DNA from: an uncultured Opitutales bacterium
Lineage (GTDB): Bacteria > Verrucomicrobiota > Verrucomicrobiia > Opitutales > Intestinicryptomonadaceae
Length of the DNA: 34,332 nucleotides
Reading direction: 5' to 3'
Assembly: GCA_944389195.1 (NCBI GenBank)
Contig: CALXLM010000041.1
Span: 1 to 34,332 of the forward strand
The notes beneath the pieces are model-generated. The model searched no databases and had not been told where the DNA came from. It saw only the letters and a list, made by a program, of their open reading frames with translations. Shown one piece after another: positions 24,968 to 32,833 of this stretch (its first letter is position 1; each line of letters starts with the position of its first letter). The translations under genes were made by a program, and so were the position numbers.

Positions 24968-25408
24968 CTATTCCGCCTCCGCAAGAACGAGATTACCCGA
25001 AGCGGCAACCGAGTTTCCGCAAACAGCCTCCACCGAAAACTGCGTAAGCGTCCCGAAGGACTTTACAAGGCGAGACCTCAGCAAAAGAGTGTCTCCGGGG
25101 CGAGCCGTATGCGTAAATTTCACGCTGTTTGACGCCAAATAAAATATCTTCGCCCCGCACGGCTCCCGCCCTTTTTCGACGGCGTCGAGGGAAAGAAGCA
25201 ATCCGCTCGCCTGCGCGAGCGCCTCGACAATAAGGACTCCGGGCATTATTGCGCGGCCCGGAAAATGCCCCTTAAAAAACGGCAGCCCGGGACTCAGAAA
25301 CAAGGACGCCTCCAACGCTCCCGCTCCGCGCGAAACGACGGAATCCACAAACAAAAAAGGCTCCCTGTGCGGAATATGTTTTTTTATATCCTCTTTTCCG
25401 ATTATCAT
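24968..25408 (-). CDS. FabZ-like 3-hydroxyacyl-ACP dehydratase (hotdog fold)
   Basis: The 146-residue protein matches FabZ over its length: IPHREPFLFVD near the N-terminus and FFKGHFPGRAIMPGVLIVEALAQ (about residues 44-66), with the catalytic pair His48 and Glu62. It should dehydrate 3-hydroxyacyl chains attached to acyl carrier protein, in the cytoplasm. Its start overlaps the acyltransferase stop as ATGA (25405-25408) and the flavoprotein gene begins one base after its stop, so the three are translationally coupled. Being outside a lipid A or fab cluster, it may be a specialised copy rather than the housekeeping FabZ. Confidence 0.9.
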   Translation of the reverse strand: MIIGKEDIKKHIPHREPFLFVDSVVSRGAGALEASLFLSPGLPFFKGHFPGRAIMPGVLIVEALAQASGLLLSLDAVEKGREPCGAKIFYLASNSVKFTHTARPGDTLLLRSRLVKSFGTLTQFSVEAVCGNSVAASGNLVLAEAE

Positions 25409-26181
25409 CTTCCGGAATTATCCTCCTCGCGCCCAAATGCGCAAGAATTTTCGGCTCTGATTTCCCTCGCCTTCGACGAAATTAAAGAGTGGGCGGCCGC
25501 GCAAAGGGCGTCTGCGCTGCGGAAATCGGACGGCTTCAGCACTCCGGCGATTTCTATGCGAAAATTTGTCGGAGCCGGAGGCAGCAAACCCTTTTGGCTC
25601 TTTGAAAAAAACGGCGAATCGGCGCTTATGCAAACCGCCACGACATCGCAATTTTGACGCTTGGCAAGCTTAAAGGCGAGGCTCCTAAAAGCCGCAACCC
25701 TTCCGGAAACCGAGCGGGAACCCTCGGGAAAGACTATAAAATTCTTTTTTTCAGAGAGCAGCCTTGAAGACTTCTCCACCACGGAGGCCAATTCCGCAGG
25801 GGACCTGCCTCCCACTTCGATAAAGTCGAATATCTTTATAAGATACCATACCGCCAGCCATTTCCCGTATTTGCGTTTCAAGAGCACTCCGGCGTCCGGC
25901 ACAAGAGCGAGCATAAAAAGCGGATCCAGCAGCGTATAGTGGTTGCACACAAACACAGCGCCCCCCCTCTTTAAAATTCCCGCGCCGGCAACCGGCGCGA
26001 GGGAATATATTCCCAATGCCGGCGCCGCTTTTACGAGCATCGCATGCAAAAGGGTCCTAAGGCAAAACGAAAGCGCGCGCGAACGCAAGCGCCCGAACGG
26101 AAACAGCGCAATAGCCGCCGGAAGCGTAAACAGCATGAAAAATACGTTGGCCGCCACATAGACAAACACGGCAAACGACAT
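25405..26181 (-). CDS. PlsC-like 1-acyl-glycerol-3-phosphate acyltransferase family
   Basis: The protein has an N-terminal hydrophobic segment (FAVFVYVAANVFFMLFTLPAAIALF) and the acyltransferase motifs NHYTLLDPL (catalytic His81 and Asp86) and FPEGSRS (151-157). Family members move a fatty acyl chain from ACP or CoA to a lipid acceptor at the inner membrane. The frame runs to ATG 26241, but ATG 26181 has GGCGGA with five bases of spacing and leaves room for divergent promoters, so I prefer it (258 residues). It is the first gene of the operon with the FabZ-like protein and the flavoprotein. The acceptor lipid is unknown. Confidence 0.9.
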   Translation of the reverse strand: MSFAVFVYVAANVFFMLFTLPAAIALFPFGRLRSRALSFCLRTLLHAMLVKAAPALGIYSLAPVAGAGILKRGGAVFVCNHYTLLDPLFMLALVPDAGVLLKRKYGKWLAVWYLIKIFDFIEVGGRSPAELASVVEKSSRLLSEKKNFIVFPEGSRSVSGRVAAFRSLAFKLAKRQNCDVVAVCISADSPFFSKSQKGLLPPAPTNFRIEIAGVLKPSDFRSADALCAAAHSLISSKAREIRAENSCAFGREEDNSGR

Positions 26182-26299
26182 CTTTATCCGCCAACGCGCG
26201 CCGGAGGCAAATCCGGCTTTTGGACTTGAACCCGCTAACATAAACTTGACAAATCAAATATCCAAAAATTATCGTTTCAACACAAAATTAAAATCCGCC

Positions 26300-26692
26300 A
26301 TGAAAAAATTGCTATATACCGCCGCGGCTGCACTGATGTTGGCTTCATTGTTCGTACAAGCCGGATGCAGCACCACAACGAGGGAAAACAGCGAGGCTAT
26401 GGCCCAAAAAGGCCAGACAACGCTTGCCTACCAGGGCATTCCCGGAGATAAAAACGCCATAAAGAAGGCAGTGCTGCTGTCGCTCGGAAGGAGAAATTGG
26501 AACATAGTTTCCGACGGCGACCCCATTGTGGCGCAAATATCAAACAGGGGGCAAAACGCAAAGCTTTCAATAGAAATTTCGGACGGAAAGATAGTCTTTG
26601 AAACGAAAGGCTCCAATATAGGCGGACAACCCTATGTGCCGATACGCTATGTTGACATGCTCATGAAAACCGTCCGTGCGGAGTTAAAATAA
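26300..26692 (+). CDS. Small putative lipoprotein of unknown function
   Basis: The 130-residue product starts MKKLLYTAAAALMLASLFVQAGCSTTT. The signal peptide ends in QAGC, so Cys23 is a likely lipid attachment site, although Gln at -3 is unusual for a lipobox. The mature part is about 108 residues, with pattern GIPGDKNAIKKAVLLSLGRRNW and later strand-rich sequence. I do not recognise a family. Upstream frame to 26246 lacks the signal sequence start. It is divergent from the acyltransferase gene and convergent with the TVP38 gene, five bases away, so it is transcribed alone. Confidence 0.82.
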   Translation: MKKLLYTAAAALMLASLFVQAGCSTTTRENSEAMAQKGQTTLAYQGIPGDKNAIKKAVLLSLGRRNWNIVSDGDPIVAQISNRGQNAKLSIEISDGKIVFETKGSNIGGQPYVPIRYVDMLMKTVRAELK

Positions 26693-26697
26693 AGTCA

Positions 26698-27327
26698 TTA
26701 TTTCCCGCGCATTTTGTAAAACGCGTTTACGCAGGCATGAAACGCCGCCAAAACCGCTATTAACACGGCAAAAGCCGCATATTTAGCGGGGCCTCCGCCG
26801 GAAACGGACGCACCCAAAAAGTTCATCGCCCCGGCTATGGCGCCCTGCGCGGCGACGTTTACTCCCATGTAAAGCGCAAAATTCGGGCGCATTCCGCCGA
26901 GGACTACATTCTGTATCCAATAAGGTATCCCGGGTACGACACGCACAAAAAAATTTATATTGAACATGCCCGAACCCGAAGGATCGGGCGAAACTCCCAC
27001 TCTTAGCGCCATGCGGCGCAACACGCCTTCAGGCATAAAGAACCGGCCGAGCGCATAGCCTATCGCCGAGCTTACAAGCAAAACGGCCACGCATACTCCC
27101 CACCCCGCCCAAAATCCGAAAGCCGCCCCGGCAAAAAGATAGCAAAGCGAAAGCGGAAACGCAAAAGCGCACCCCACCGACATTAAAACAAAAAATACCG
27201 CAAGGCTGTCGTCGTTGGCCTTCGCAACGCCCTCAATCCAAGCGAACAGCCTTCCCCAACCGCAGAGCCATTCCACGGAAGCAATAACCGCAACGGCGGC
27301 CGCCGCCTTTGCAAGGTAGGGTTTCAT
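26698..27327 (-). CDS. TVP38/TMEM64 (DedA-like, SNARE-associated) membrane protein
   Basis: The 209-residue protein has about five membrane segments. In the middle are AFPLSLCYLFAGAAFGFWAGWG and the conserved RVVPGIPYWIQNVVLGGM stretch typical of the TVP38/TMEM64 family. Related DedA-superfamily proteins act in the inner membrane as lipid scramblases or transporters; the role here is unknown. ATG 27327 has GGAGG ten bases upstream; the longer start at 27357 has no ribosome site. It is convergent with the lipoprotein gene, leaving only five bases between stops. Confidence 0.88.
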   Translation of the reverse strand: MKPYLAKAAAAVAVIASVEWLCGWGRLFAWIEGVAKANDDSLAVFFVLMSVGCAFAFPLSLCYLFAGAAFGFWAGWGVCVAVLLVSSAIGYALGRFFMPEGVLRRMALRVGVSPDPSGSGMFNINFFVRVVPGIPYWIQNVVLGGMRPNFALYMGVNVAAQGAIAGAMNFLGASVSGGGPAKYAAFAVLIAVLAAFHACVNAFYKMRGK

Positions 27328-27465
27328 ACGCAAAAATCCTCCGCCTTCGACATGCAAAAACTAAAACGCGCCAAATATGCCCGAAGGCGCGGCGCCTGAC
27401 AAGCCGATTTTAAAAAACCGCATTTTTTTGTTTCCCCCCGCGCAAATATATGAGGAAATTAAGGC

Positions 27466-27939
27466 ATGACCGAAAAGACCAACGCCCTAAGAATATTGGA
27501 AAAAAACAAAATCAAATTCTCCGTGCACACCTACCGCAGCAGCGGGGCGATCTGCGGAACGGAGGTTGCCAAGGAAATAGGGAAAAAACCGGAGCGGGTT
27601 TTCAAAACGCTTGTGACCGCCGGGAAATCCGGACGTTATTTCGTGTTTGTCGTCCCTGTTTCAAAAGAGCTCGACCTGAAGAAAGCCGCCCAAGCTGTCG
27701 GAGAAAAATCGGTGTCGATGATAAAGCAAAAGGAGCTGTTCCCGACCACCGGGTACATACACGGGGGATGCTCGCCAGTGGGCATGAAAAAGAAATTCGA
27801 AACGACAATCGACCAGTCTGCAACGGCGTTCGAAACCATCGTATTCAGCGCGGGTAAAATCGGAGTTCAGGTGGAAGTTTCGCTAAGGGAACTTTCAAAG
27901 GCGCTGTCTTTCAAAACAGCCGACATCGCCGAAACTTAA
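27466..27939 (+). CDS. ybaK: Cys-tRNA(Pro)/Cys-tRNA(Cys) deacylase YbaK
   Basis: The 157-residue protein matches the YbaK/EbsC family throughout: the N-terminal LRILEKNKIKFSVHTY, ERVFKTLVTAGKSGRYFVFVVPV and GGCSPVGMKKKFET. It hydrolyses mischarged cysteinyl-tRNA(Pro) in the cytoplasm, protecting translation. Lys45 or Lys46 in RVFKTL is the family's key lysine position. AGGAA and AAGG lie just upstream of ATG 27466. Its stop shares bases with the stop of the convergent DUF4328 gene (TTAA, 27936-27939). Confidence 0.94.
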   Translation: MTEKTNALRILEKNKIKFSVHTYRSSGAICGTEVAKEIGKKPERVFKTLVTAGKSGRYFVFVVPVSKELDLKKAAQAVGEKSVSMIKQKELFPTTGYIHGGCSPVGMKKKFETTIDQSATAFETIVFSAGKIGVQVEVSLRELSKALSFKTADIAET

Positions 27940-28643
27940 TTTAAATACTGGCTTGCGGAGCCTTCCCCGCCAGGGTTTCCGCCGCCGCCGGCGGAAGGCT
28001 CTTCGGCGCCGCCGGCAGCAATTTTGTCAATCAAGGCTGACTGGAGTTTTGTTATCTCAGATATTATGAGAATAGACAATGCCATAAAAACCGACATCAT
28101 GCATGCGGACACGGCCGGCGGCGTGAAGTTCGAAAGTATAAACGCCGCCCACCACAGCCTCAACATTCCGAGCCGCGCGCCGCTTTCTCCGTAAGACTTG
28201 GAATTAGACACAAGCCATATTTGTTTCATGGCGATATACGGCATGAACAGGTTCAATATCGGAATGAAATTCCATGCGACAGTCCACGCCGGCGTCATCA
28301 TAAATGTCTGCTTTTTACCGGCAGCGTCCCCAATAAATCCGTCGGGCAATATGTTGAATTTGTTTTTTGAAGCCGTGTAAAGCCACATGCAATATACGAC
28401 CATCTGCACGACGGCGACAAGCGCGAACAGCAAAAAAAACGCCGCCATATACCATATTTCGCCAGAAGAAAGATTAAATCCCCCGTCAGACGAAATATTT
28501 CCGCAACCAAATATCGGCATTAAAAACGCCGCGAACACCAGGTATATCAAAATAAAAACGACAAAAAATATTTTCGTGATTTTCGCCCGGGACACCAGTT
28601 TTGCCTTATCGGATAAAAGCGCATCGTTTGGAATTGTATTCAT
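27936..28643 (-). CDS. DUF4328-type integral membrane protein
   Basis: The 235-residue protein has about five to six membrane helices and the DUF4328 pattern: MWLYTASKNKFN, then TPAWTVAWNFIPILNLFMPYIAMKQIW. The C-terminal tail is Gly/Ala/Glu-rich (GGAEEPSAGGGGNPGGEG) and likely disordered in the cytoplasm. The family has no known function. ATG 28643 was chosen because the upstream extension to 28700 lacks a sensible N-terminus; AGAAG lies upstream. It is divergent from the alkaline phosphatase gene, with 96 bases between starts. Confidence 0.85.
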   Translation of the reverse strand: MNTIPNDALLSDKAKLVSRAKITKIFFVVFILIYLVFAAFLMPIFGCGNISSDGGFNLSSGEIWYMAAFFLLFALVAVVQMVVYCMWLYTASKNKFNILPDGFIGDAAGKKQTFMMTPAWTVAWNFIPILNLFMPYIAMKQIWLVSNSKSYGESGARLGMLRLWWAAFILSNFTPPAVSACMMSVFMALSILIISEITKLQSALIDKIAAGGAEEPSAGGGGNPGGEGSASQYLN

Positions 28644-28739
28644 GGATCTGCTTCTAAATAACGGCGGTTCAAATGTCAAGAGCGCCGCTTTTAAAAACAT
28701 TTGACGTTTTTAGGAATGGCATGCATCATTAAAGTATAT

Positions 28740-30134
28740 ATGAAACGTATATTTAAGTTTTTTTCCGCGCTGGCAATAATACTTTCGTGTTTTTCAGCTT
28801 GCGCCGCACAAACTCGAACCCTCGATTCCGTAAAATATGTATTTCTTTTCATAGGAGACGGCATGTCGATTCCCCAGAGAATGATGACCGACGAATTCAT
28901 AAGGCTCAGCGGCGGCGGCGGATTAACTATGAATTCATTTCCAAACAACGCCATAACCTATACACGCTCGGCAAACTCATTCATAACCGATTCGGCCGCA
29001 AGCGGAACGGCAATAGCCTGCGGGGAAAAAACAAACAACGGCAAAATCGGTGTGGCGCCCGACGGTAAAAAACTCGAATCCGTGGCATGCGCCGCAAAAA
29101 AAGCGGGGAAAAAAGTCGGAATAATAACGAGCGTGACGATCAACCACGCCACGCCCGCCTCGTTCTACGCCCATAACGACAGCCGCGGAAACTATTATGA
29201 GATAGCCTTCGACATGCTCTCGTCGGGTTTCGACTTGTTTGCCGGCGGAGGAGTCGCCGAAAACGACAAGAAGAAGTCCAAGCTATACAAGGGAGACATC
29301 TACAAACTCGCCGAAGAACAGGGCTGGCGCGTTTTCAGAAACGGAAGCTTCGAACAGCTTAAATCCCTAAAAAACGGCGGCGGGAAAACGATGTTTTTCG
29401 TCTCCGACGGCGCCCTTCCCTACGCCATCGACGACCGCGGCGGCATACGCATATCCGACATAACAGAAAAAGCCATCGAAATCCTCGACAACCCGAACGG
29501 GTTTTTCATCATGGTGGAAGGCGGAAAGATCGACTGGATGTGCCACGCCAACGACGCTGCAACCGTCATAAGAGAGGTTATCGACTTCGATAAAGCCGTG
29601 CGCGTCGCTTACGAATTCGCAAAAAAACGCCCGTCCGAAACGCTGATTGTCGTGACGGGAGACCACGAAACCGGCGGGCTTACGCTGGGTTTCGCGGGAA
29701 CCGGATACAACTCTTACATAAACCTTCTTGAAAACCAAAAATGCTCGCGCGAAAAGCTCGCAGAAAAACTTTCGGAAGCGTGCGAAAAAAAACCGGATAC
29801 CACTCTCGAAGACCTCGAACCGACCATAACGAAATTGCTGGGGCTTAAATTTAAGGGGGACGAAAAAAAAGACAGGCTCGTCCTTACAAAGGACGAGATG
29901 AAAGAACTCAGAGAGTCGTTTGAAAAATCAATCAAGAGCAAACCCAGAAAAGTCGCCGTTTTCGGGCGGACGCTCACGAACATTCTCGACAACAAATCCG
30001 CCGTCGCATGGACCTCTGGGGCGCACACGGCGCTTCCGGTAAGCACAACGGCTTTCGGAGCGCAATCGAAGGCGTTTAACGGAACCATCGACAATACCGA
30101 CATTTCAAAAATGCTCAAACAGGCCGTAAAATAA
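28740..30134 (+). CDS. Alkaline phosphatase (PhoA superfamily)
   Basis: The 464-residue protein has a signal peptide ending SACAAQ (about residues 18-23; a lipoprotein Cys21 is possible). Catalytic features are FIGDGM (Asp40, metal), TDSAASGT with nucleophile Ser85, NHATPASFYAH (His136), VEGGKIDW (Glu260), GDHETGG (Asp308, His309) and a C-terminal TSGAHTALPV with the last metal histidine. It hydrolyses phosphate monoesters in the periplasm. An insertion of charged helical sequence lies between GDHETGG and the C-terminal His, as in several alkaline phosphatases. The YibE/F gene starts 7 bases after its stop, so the two are probably co-transcribed. A Pho-box was not identified. Confidence 0.93.
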   Translation: MKRIFKFFSALAIILSCFSACAAQTRTLDSVKYVFLFIGDGMSIPQRMMTDEFIRLSGGGGLTMNSFPNNAITYTRSANSFITDSAASGTAIACGEKTNNGKIGVAPDGKKLESVACAAKKAGKKVGIITSVTINHATPASFYAHNDSRGNYYEIAFDMLSSGFDLFAGGGVAENDKKKSKLYKGDIYKLAEEQGWRVFRNGSFEQLKSLKNGGGKTMFFVSDGALPYAIDDRGGIRISDITEKAIEILDNPNGFFIMVEGGKIDWMCHANDAATVIREVIDFDKAVRVAYEFAKKRPSETLIVVTGDHETGGLTLGFAGTGYNSYINLLENQKCSREKLAEKLSEACEKKPDTTLEDLEPTITKLLGLKFKGDEKKDRLVLTKDEMKELRESFEKSIKSKPRKVAVFGRTLTNILDNKSAVAWTSGAHTALPVSTTAFGAQSKAFNGTIDNTDISKMLKQAVK

Positions 30135-30141
30135 GACGACA

Positions 30142-31260
30142 ATGCCTGCGGCGAAAAAGGATATTTTTATATCGGCGTTTTTCGCCGCCCTTTGCGTTGC
30201 GCTGTTTCTCTTGAACCCTTATGCAAGCGACGGGGAAGGTTCAAAGGAAAAGGCGCAAATAATTGCTGTCGACAATTCGAACATAATGAAAGTGGGCCTG
30301 CTGCTTCAGGGAGAGCAAATGCTTGAGGTAAAAATCCTAAGCGGCAAATTCAGCGGAAAAACTTTCAGGGCGCAAAACATTCTGCGCGCTCAAATGGACC
30401 TCGACAAGGTTTTTAAAGAGGGAGACACGGTGCTTGTCGGAATACCGCACAACGCAAATCCTGACTCGTCAACGCTCAACGCGCAAGACTACTACCGCAC
30501 AAACTGGACAGTCGCGCTTGCGTGCCTTTTCTTCCTATTGCTCCTGGCTTTTGCCGGAATGACCGGGCTTAAAGCGGTTTTGTCGTTCATATTTTCGTGC
30601 GCCGTCATATGGAAAATTGTGGTTCCTCTTTGTCTTGAAGGAGTAAGTCCAATAACCGTTTGCCTCTGTGCGGTGTGCGTCCTGTCGGCGGCGATAATAT
30701 TTCTCGTCGCCGGGCTAACAAGAAAGGGTCTGGCGGCTTTCGCGGGCACGATGGCCGGTGTCCTGGCGAGTTGCGTCACCGGATACATATTCTCGGAGCT
30801 GTTCAAAATAAACGGAGCCGTAATGCCCTATTCGCAGGCCCTCCTATACTCCGGATTCGAGCATCTAAGCCTGCCTGACATATACATAGGCGCCATTTTC
30901 CTTTCGGCGTCCGGCGCGCTTATGGACCTGAGCATGGACGTATCGGCTGGAATGAGCGAACTGCTTCACCGCAACCCAAACCTGCCGCGGGCAAAACTTG
31001 TGGAATCTGGATTCCGCATCGGACGCGCGGTTGTGGGGACAATGACCACCACGCTGCTGCTGGCATATTCCGGCGGCTACCTTACGCTTATGATGACTTT
31101 CTCGGCGCAGGGAGTCTCGCCGATAGATTTTATAAACAATCCGTACGTGGCAAGCGAATGCGTAAAAACGCTTGTAGGTTCGTTCGGGCTTGTTCTCGTC
31201 GCGCCGTTTACCGCACTCGCGGGGGGATTTATTTTAAAGCCAAATAGCAAGGCCAGGTGA
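30142..31260 (+). CDS. YibE/F-family membrane protein
   Basis: The 372-residue protein has one N-terminal membrane helix, an extracytoplasmic domain (residues about 30-120) containing VKILSGKFSGKTFRAQN and EGDTVLVGI, and then about seven helices. The later SLPDIYIGAIFLSASGALMDLSMDVSAGMSEL motif is the hallmark of the YibE/F family. Members are proposed membrane transporters or channels, but no substrate is established. It follows the alkaline phosphatase by 7 bases. Its TGA stop overlaps the GTG start of the next gene (GTGA, 31257-31260). Confidence 0.9.
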   Translation: MPAAKKDIFISAFFAALCVALFLLNPYASDGEGSKEKAQIIAVDNSNIMKVGLLLQGEQMLEVKILSGKFSGKTFRAQNILRAQMDLDKVFKEGDTVLVGIPHNANPDSSTLNAQDYYRTNWTVALACLFFLLLLAFAGMTGLKAVLSFIFSCAVIWKIVVPLCLEGVSPITVCLCAVCVLSAAIIFLVAGLTRKGLAAFAGTMAGVLASCVTGYIFSELFKINGAVMPYSQALLYSGFEHLSLPDIYIGAIFLSASGALMDLSMDVSAGMSELLHRNPNLPRAKLVESGFRIGRAVVGTMTTTLLLAYSGGYLTLMMTFSAQGVSPIDFINNPYVASECVKTLVGSFGLVLVAPFTALAGGFILKPNSKAR

Positions 31261-31721
31261 AGGCTTTCTCATCAAAAGTTGATGTGCTGTTTGCGGCGGC
31301 GCTCGTATTAATTCCGCCGGCTCCGCTGGCGCTGGCGTATGCGGGCGGAGCTCCGGATGCCGCATTGGCGATCTGCGGCGCGATAGCGGCGGGATTCTAT
31401 GCGTTTGTCATGCTGTTCTTCATTCCGGTAAGATATGTTTTTAAGGACGATTTTATGGAGGTAAGACTCGGGCTAATCTTGCGTTCCAAAATTAGATATT
31501 CCGAAATCAAGAGCGTGGGCGAAAGCCAACTTTGCCTATTGGATAGGGCGCCGGTGACGTCAAGCGACTGCGTAAAAATCGAACTAAAAGGCGGCGCTCA
31601 CCCAAGTTTCATTCTAACAGCCACGAATTGTATGATGGTCCCCAAAAACTACATACTCGCATCGCCAAAAAACAAACGGGGATTCATTGCCGAAATAACG
31701 GGGCGCGCCGGTCTGCATTAA
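31257..31721 (+). CDS. Two-helix membrane protein with bacterial PH-like domain
   Basis: The 154-residue product begins at GTG 31257, overlapping the YibE/F stop by GTGA. Two hydrophobic helices (about residues 9-30 and 37-58) are followed by a strand-rich domain, YVFKDDFMEVRLGLILRSKIRYSEIKSV, typical of bacterial PH-like domains of the DUF1200/YcxB kind. The family has no settled function. Translational coupling suggests it works with the YibE/F protein. No other start in this frame fits as well. Confidence 0.8.
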   Translation: MKAFSSKVDVLFAAALVLIPPAPLALAYAGGAPDAALAICGAIAAGFYAFVMLFFIPVRYVFKDDFMEVRLGLILRSKIRYSEIKSVGESQLCLLDRAPVTSSDCVKIELKGGAHPSFILTATNCMMVPKNYILASPKNKRGFIAEITGRAGLH

Positions 31722-31795
31722 TAGTTTTTCAATCAGCCAAGGCATCAGCGCCGCATGCAAAAAAAAGCAAAATCAACGCCGGAATGGCTGAAAAT

Positions 31796-31840
31796 AAAAA
31801 ACCTTTCGCATTTGCGGCGGAAACCTTTTTTTGTTTTAAT
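31796..31840 (+). terminator. Candidate terminator of the alkaline phosphatase operon
   Basis: TTTCGCA and TGCG-GC-GGAAA form an imperfect stem around a short loop, followed by CC and seven T. It lies about 85 bases after the PH-like gene. The flanking A run also allows some pairing with the T run. Confidence 0.5.
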
Positions 31841-31884
31841 AAAATATATTGACCGATAAAATAAAATAATACACAATACACACT

Positions 31885-32271
31885 ATGAAAAATGCGGTTG
31901 CGGCAATATTGTTGTCTTTTGTATCGGCGGCGGCGTTCGGGCTGTCCAGATACACGTCCAACTATTATAAATCGGATCCGAATACATATTTAAACAAGGT
32001 CATAACGCTATACATAGCCTCGGCGTGGCTAAATTCATTCGAAAAAATGGACGGACATATCGCATTTATATGCAATACCGCATATCAAAGCCGATACGGC
32101 GGAAGCGCAACCGTGTTCGTTCCGGAAGGGGAAGCAAAATCGTTCAGCAGGCAGTACGGCGAAGCCAAAGCAAAAGCCACCGTAAACGGAATCTCGAATT
32201 CAATTCCATCAAAACCCGCGAAGGTGAAAATGATAGAACATGACGGCAAATACGTATTTATGCTGCAGTGA
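31885..32271 (+). CDS. Small secreted protein of unknown function, tandem paralog 1
   Basis: The 128-residue product has a signal peptide (MKNAVAAILLSFVSAAAFG) and a mature domain of about 109 residues that begins RYTSNYYKSDPNTYLNK. It is closely related, without gaps, to the product of 32447-32833: about 60 of 107 mature residues are identical by hand count. The pattern NKVITLYIASA, GGSATVFVP, YGEAKAKATVNG and KVKMIEHDGKYVFML is strand-rich and would fit an OB-like fold, but that is a guess. TTGACC lies 36 bases upstream of the ATG, at nearly the same place as in the paralog. Confidence 0.85.
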   Translation: MKNAVAAILLSFVSAAAFGLSRYTSNYYKSDPNTYLNKVITLYIASAWLNSFEKMDGHIAFICNTAYQSRYGGSATVFVPEGEAKSFSRQYGEAKAKATVNGISNSIPSKPAKVKMIEHDGKYVFMLQ

Positions 32272-32446
32272 CGGATTTTAATTAATGGCAGAAATCGCAT
32301 GCCTCCATGGCGACCATCCACTCTTTTACCGCCTATTATATTTGGGTTAACATATATAAATAGTATGCATATTTTACATTAATGTATTATACGCAACGTA
32401 GTTAATTATTATTGACTAATAGAAGAATAAATATAACGGTTGTTCT

Positions 32447-32833
32447 ATGAAAATTATATTATTATCTGCACTTCTGACATTTCTAAGCCACGCCGTTTTT
32501 GCGGCTCCGCGCTTTACTTCGGACTATTACAAATCCGATCCCGTCAACAATTTGAACAAAGTTGTGACATTGCATGTGACATCGGCTAAGCCGAGTTCCT
32601 TTGCGGAAATGAAAGGATATGTGCCTTTCATGTGCTATACCGCGTATAAAAACGAACTTGGCGGAATCGCGTGGGTTTACGTTCCGAACGACGGTGCAAA
32701 AACCTTCGGAAGACAGTACGGGGAAGTGAAATCAAAGGCCGTCGTAAATGGAAATTCCGGCTCGTTCCCTTCAAAACCCGTAAGGGTTAAAATGGTAAAT
32801 CTAAACGGCGAATATGTATTTGTAGCGCAATAA
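32447..32833 (+). CDS. Small secreted protein of unknown function, tandem paralog 2
   Basis: This is also 128 residues, with a signal peptide (MKIILLSALLTFLSHAVFAA) and mature start RFTSDYYKSDPVNNLNK. It matches paralog 1 across the whole mature domain, including YYKSDP, LNKV, FxxM, RQYGE, VNGxS and PSKPxxVKM. The two genes are 175 bases apart in an AT-rich stretch and probably arose by tandem duplication. TTGACT lies 35 bases upstream of the ATG. A strong palindromic terminator follows 90 bases after the stop. Each contains one conserved cysteine (ICNTAY/MCYTAY). Confidence 0.85.
   Translation: MKIILLSALLTFLSHAVFAAPRFTSDYYKSDPVNNLNKVVTLHVTSAKPSSFAEMKGYVPFMCYTAYKNELGGIAWVYVPNDGAKTFGRQYGEVKSKAVVNGNSGSFPSKPVRVKMVNLNGEYVFVAQ

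Noticed and set aside
28683-28739. Possible promoter TTGACG upstream of the alkaline phosphatase
   Set aside because: TTGACG is present, but no acceptable -10 lies at 16-18 bases, so I did not list it.
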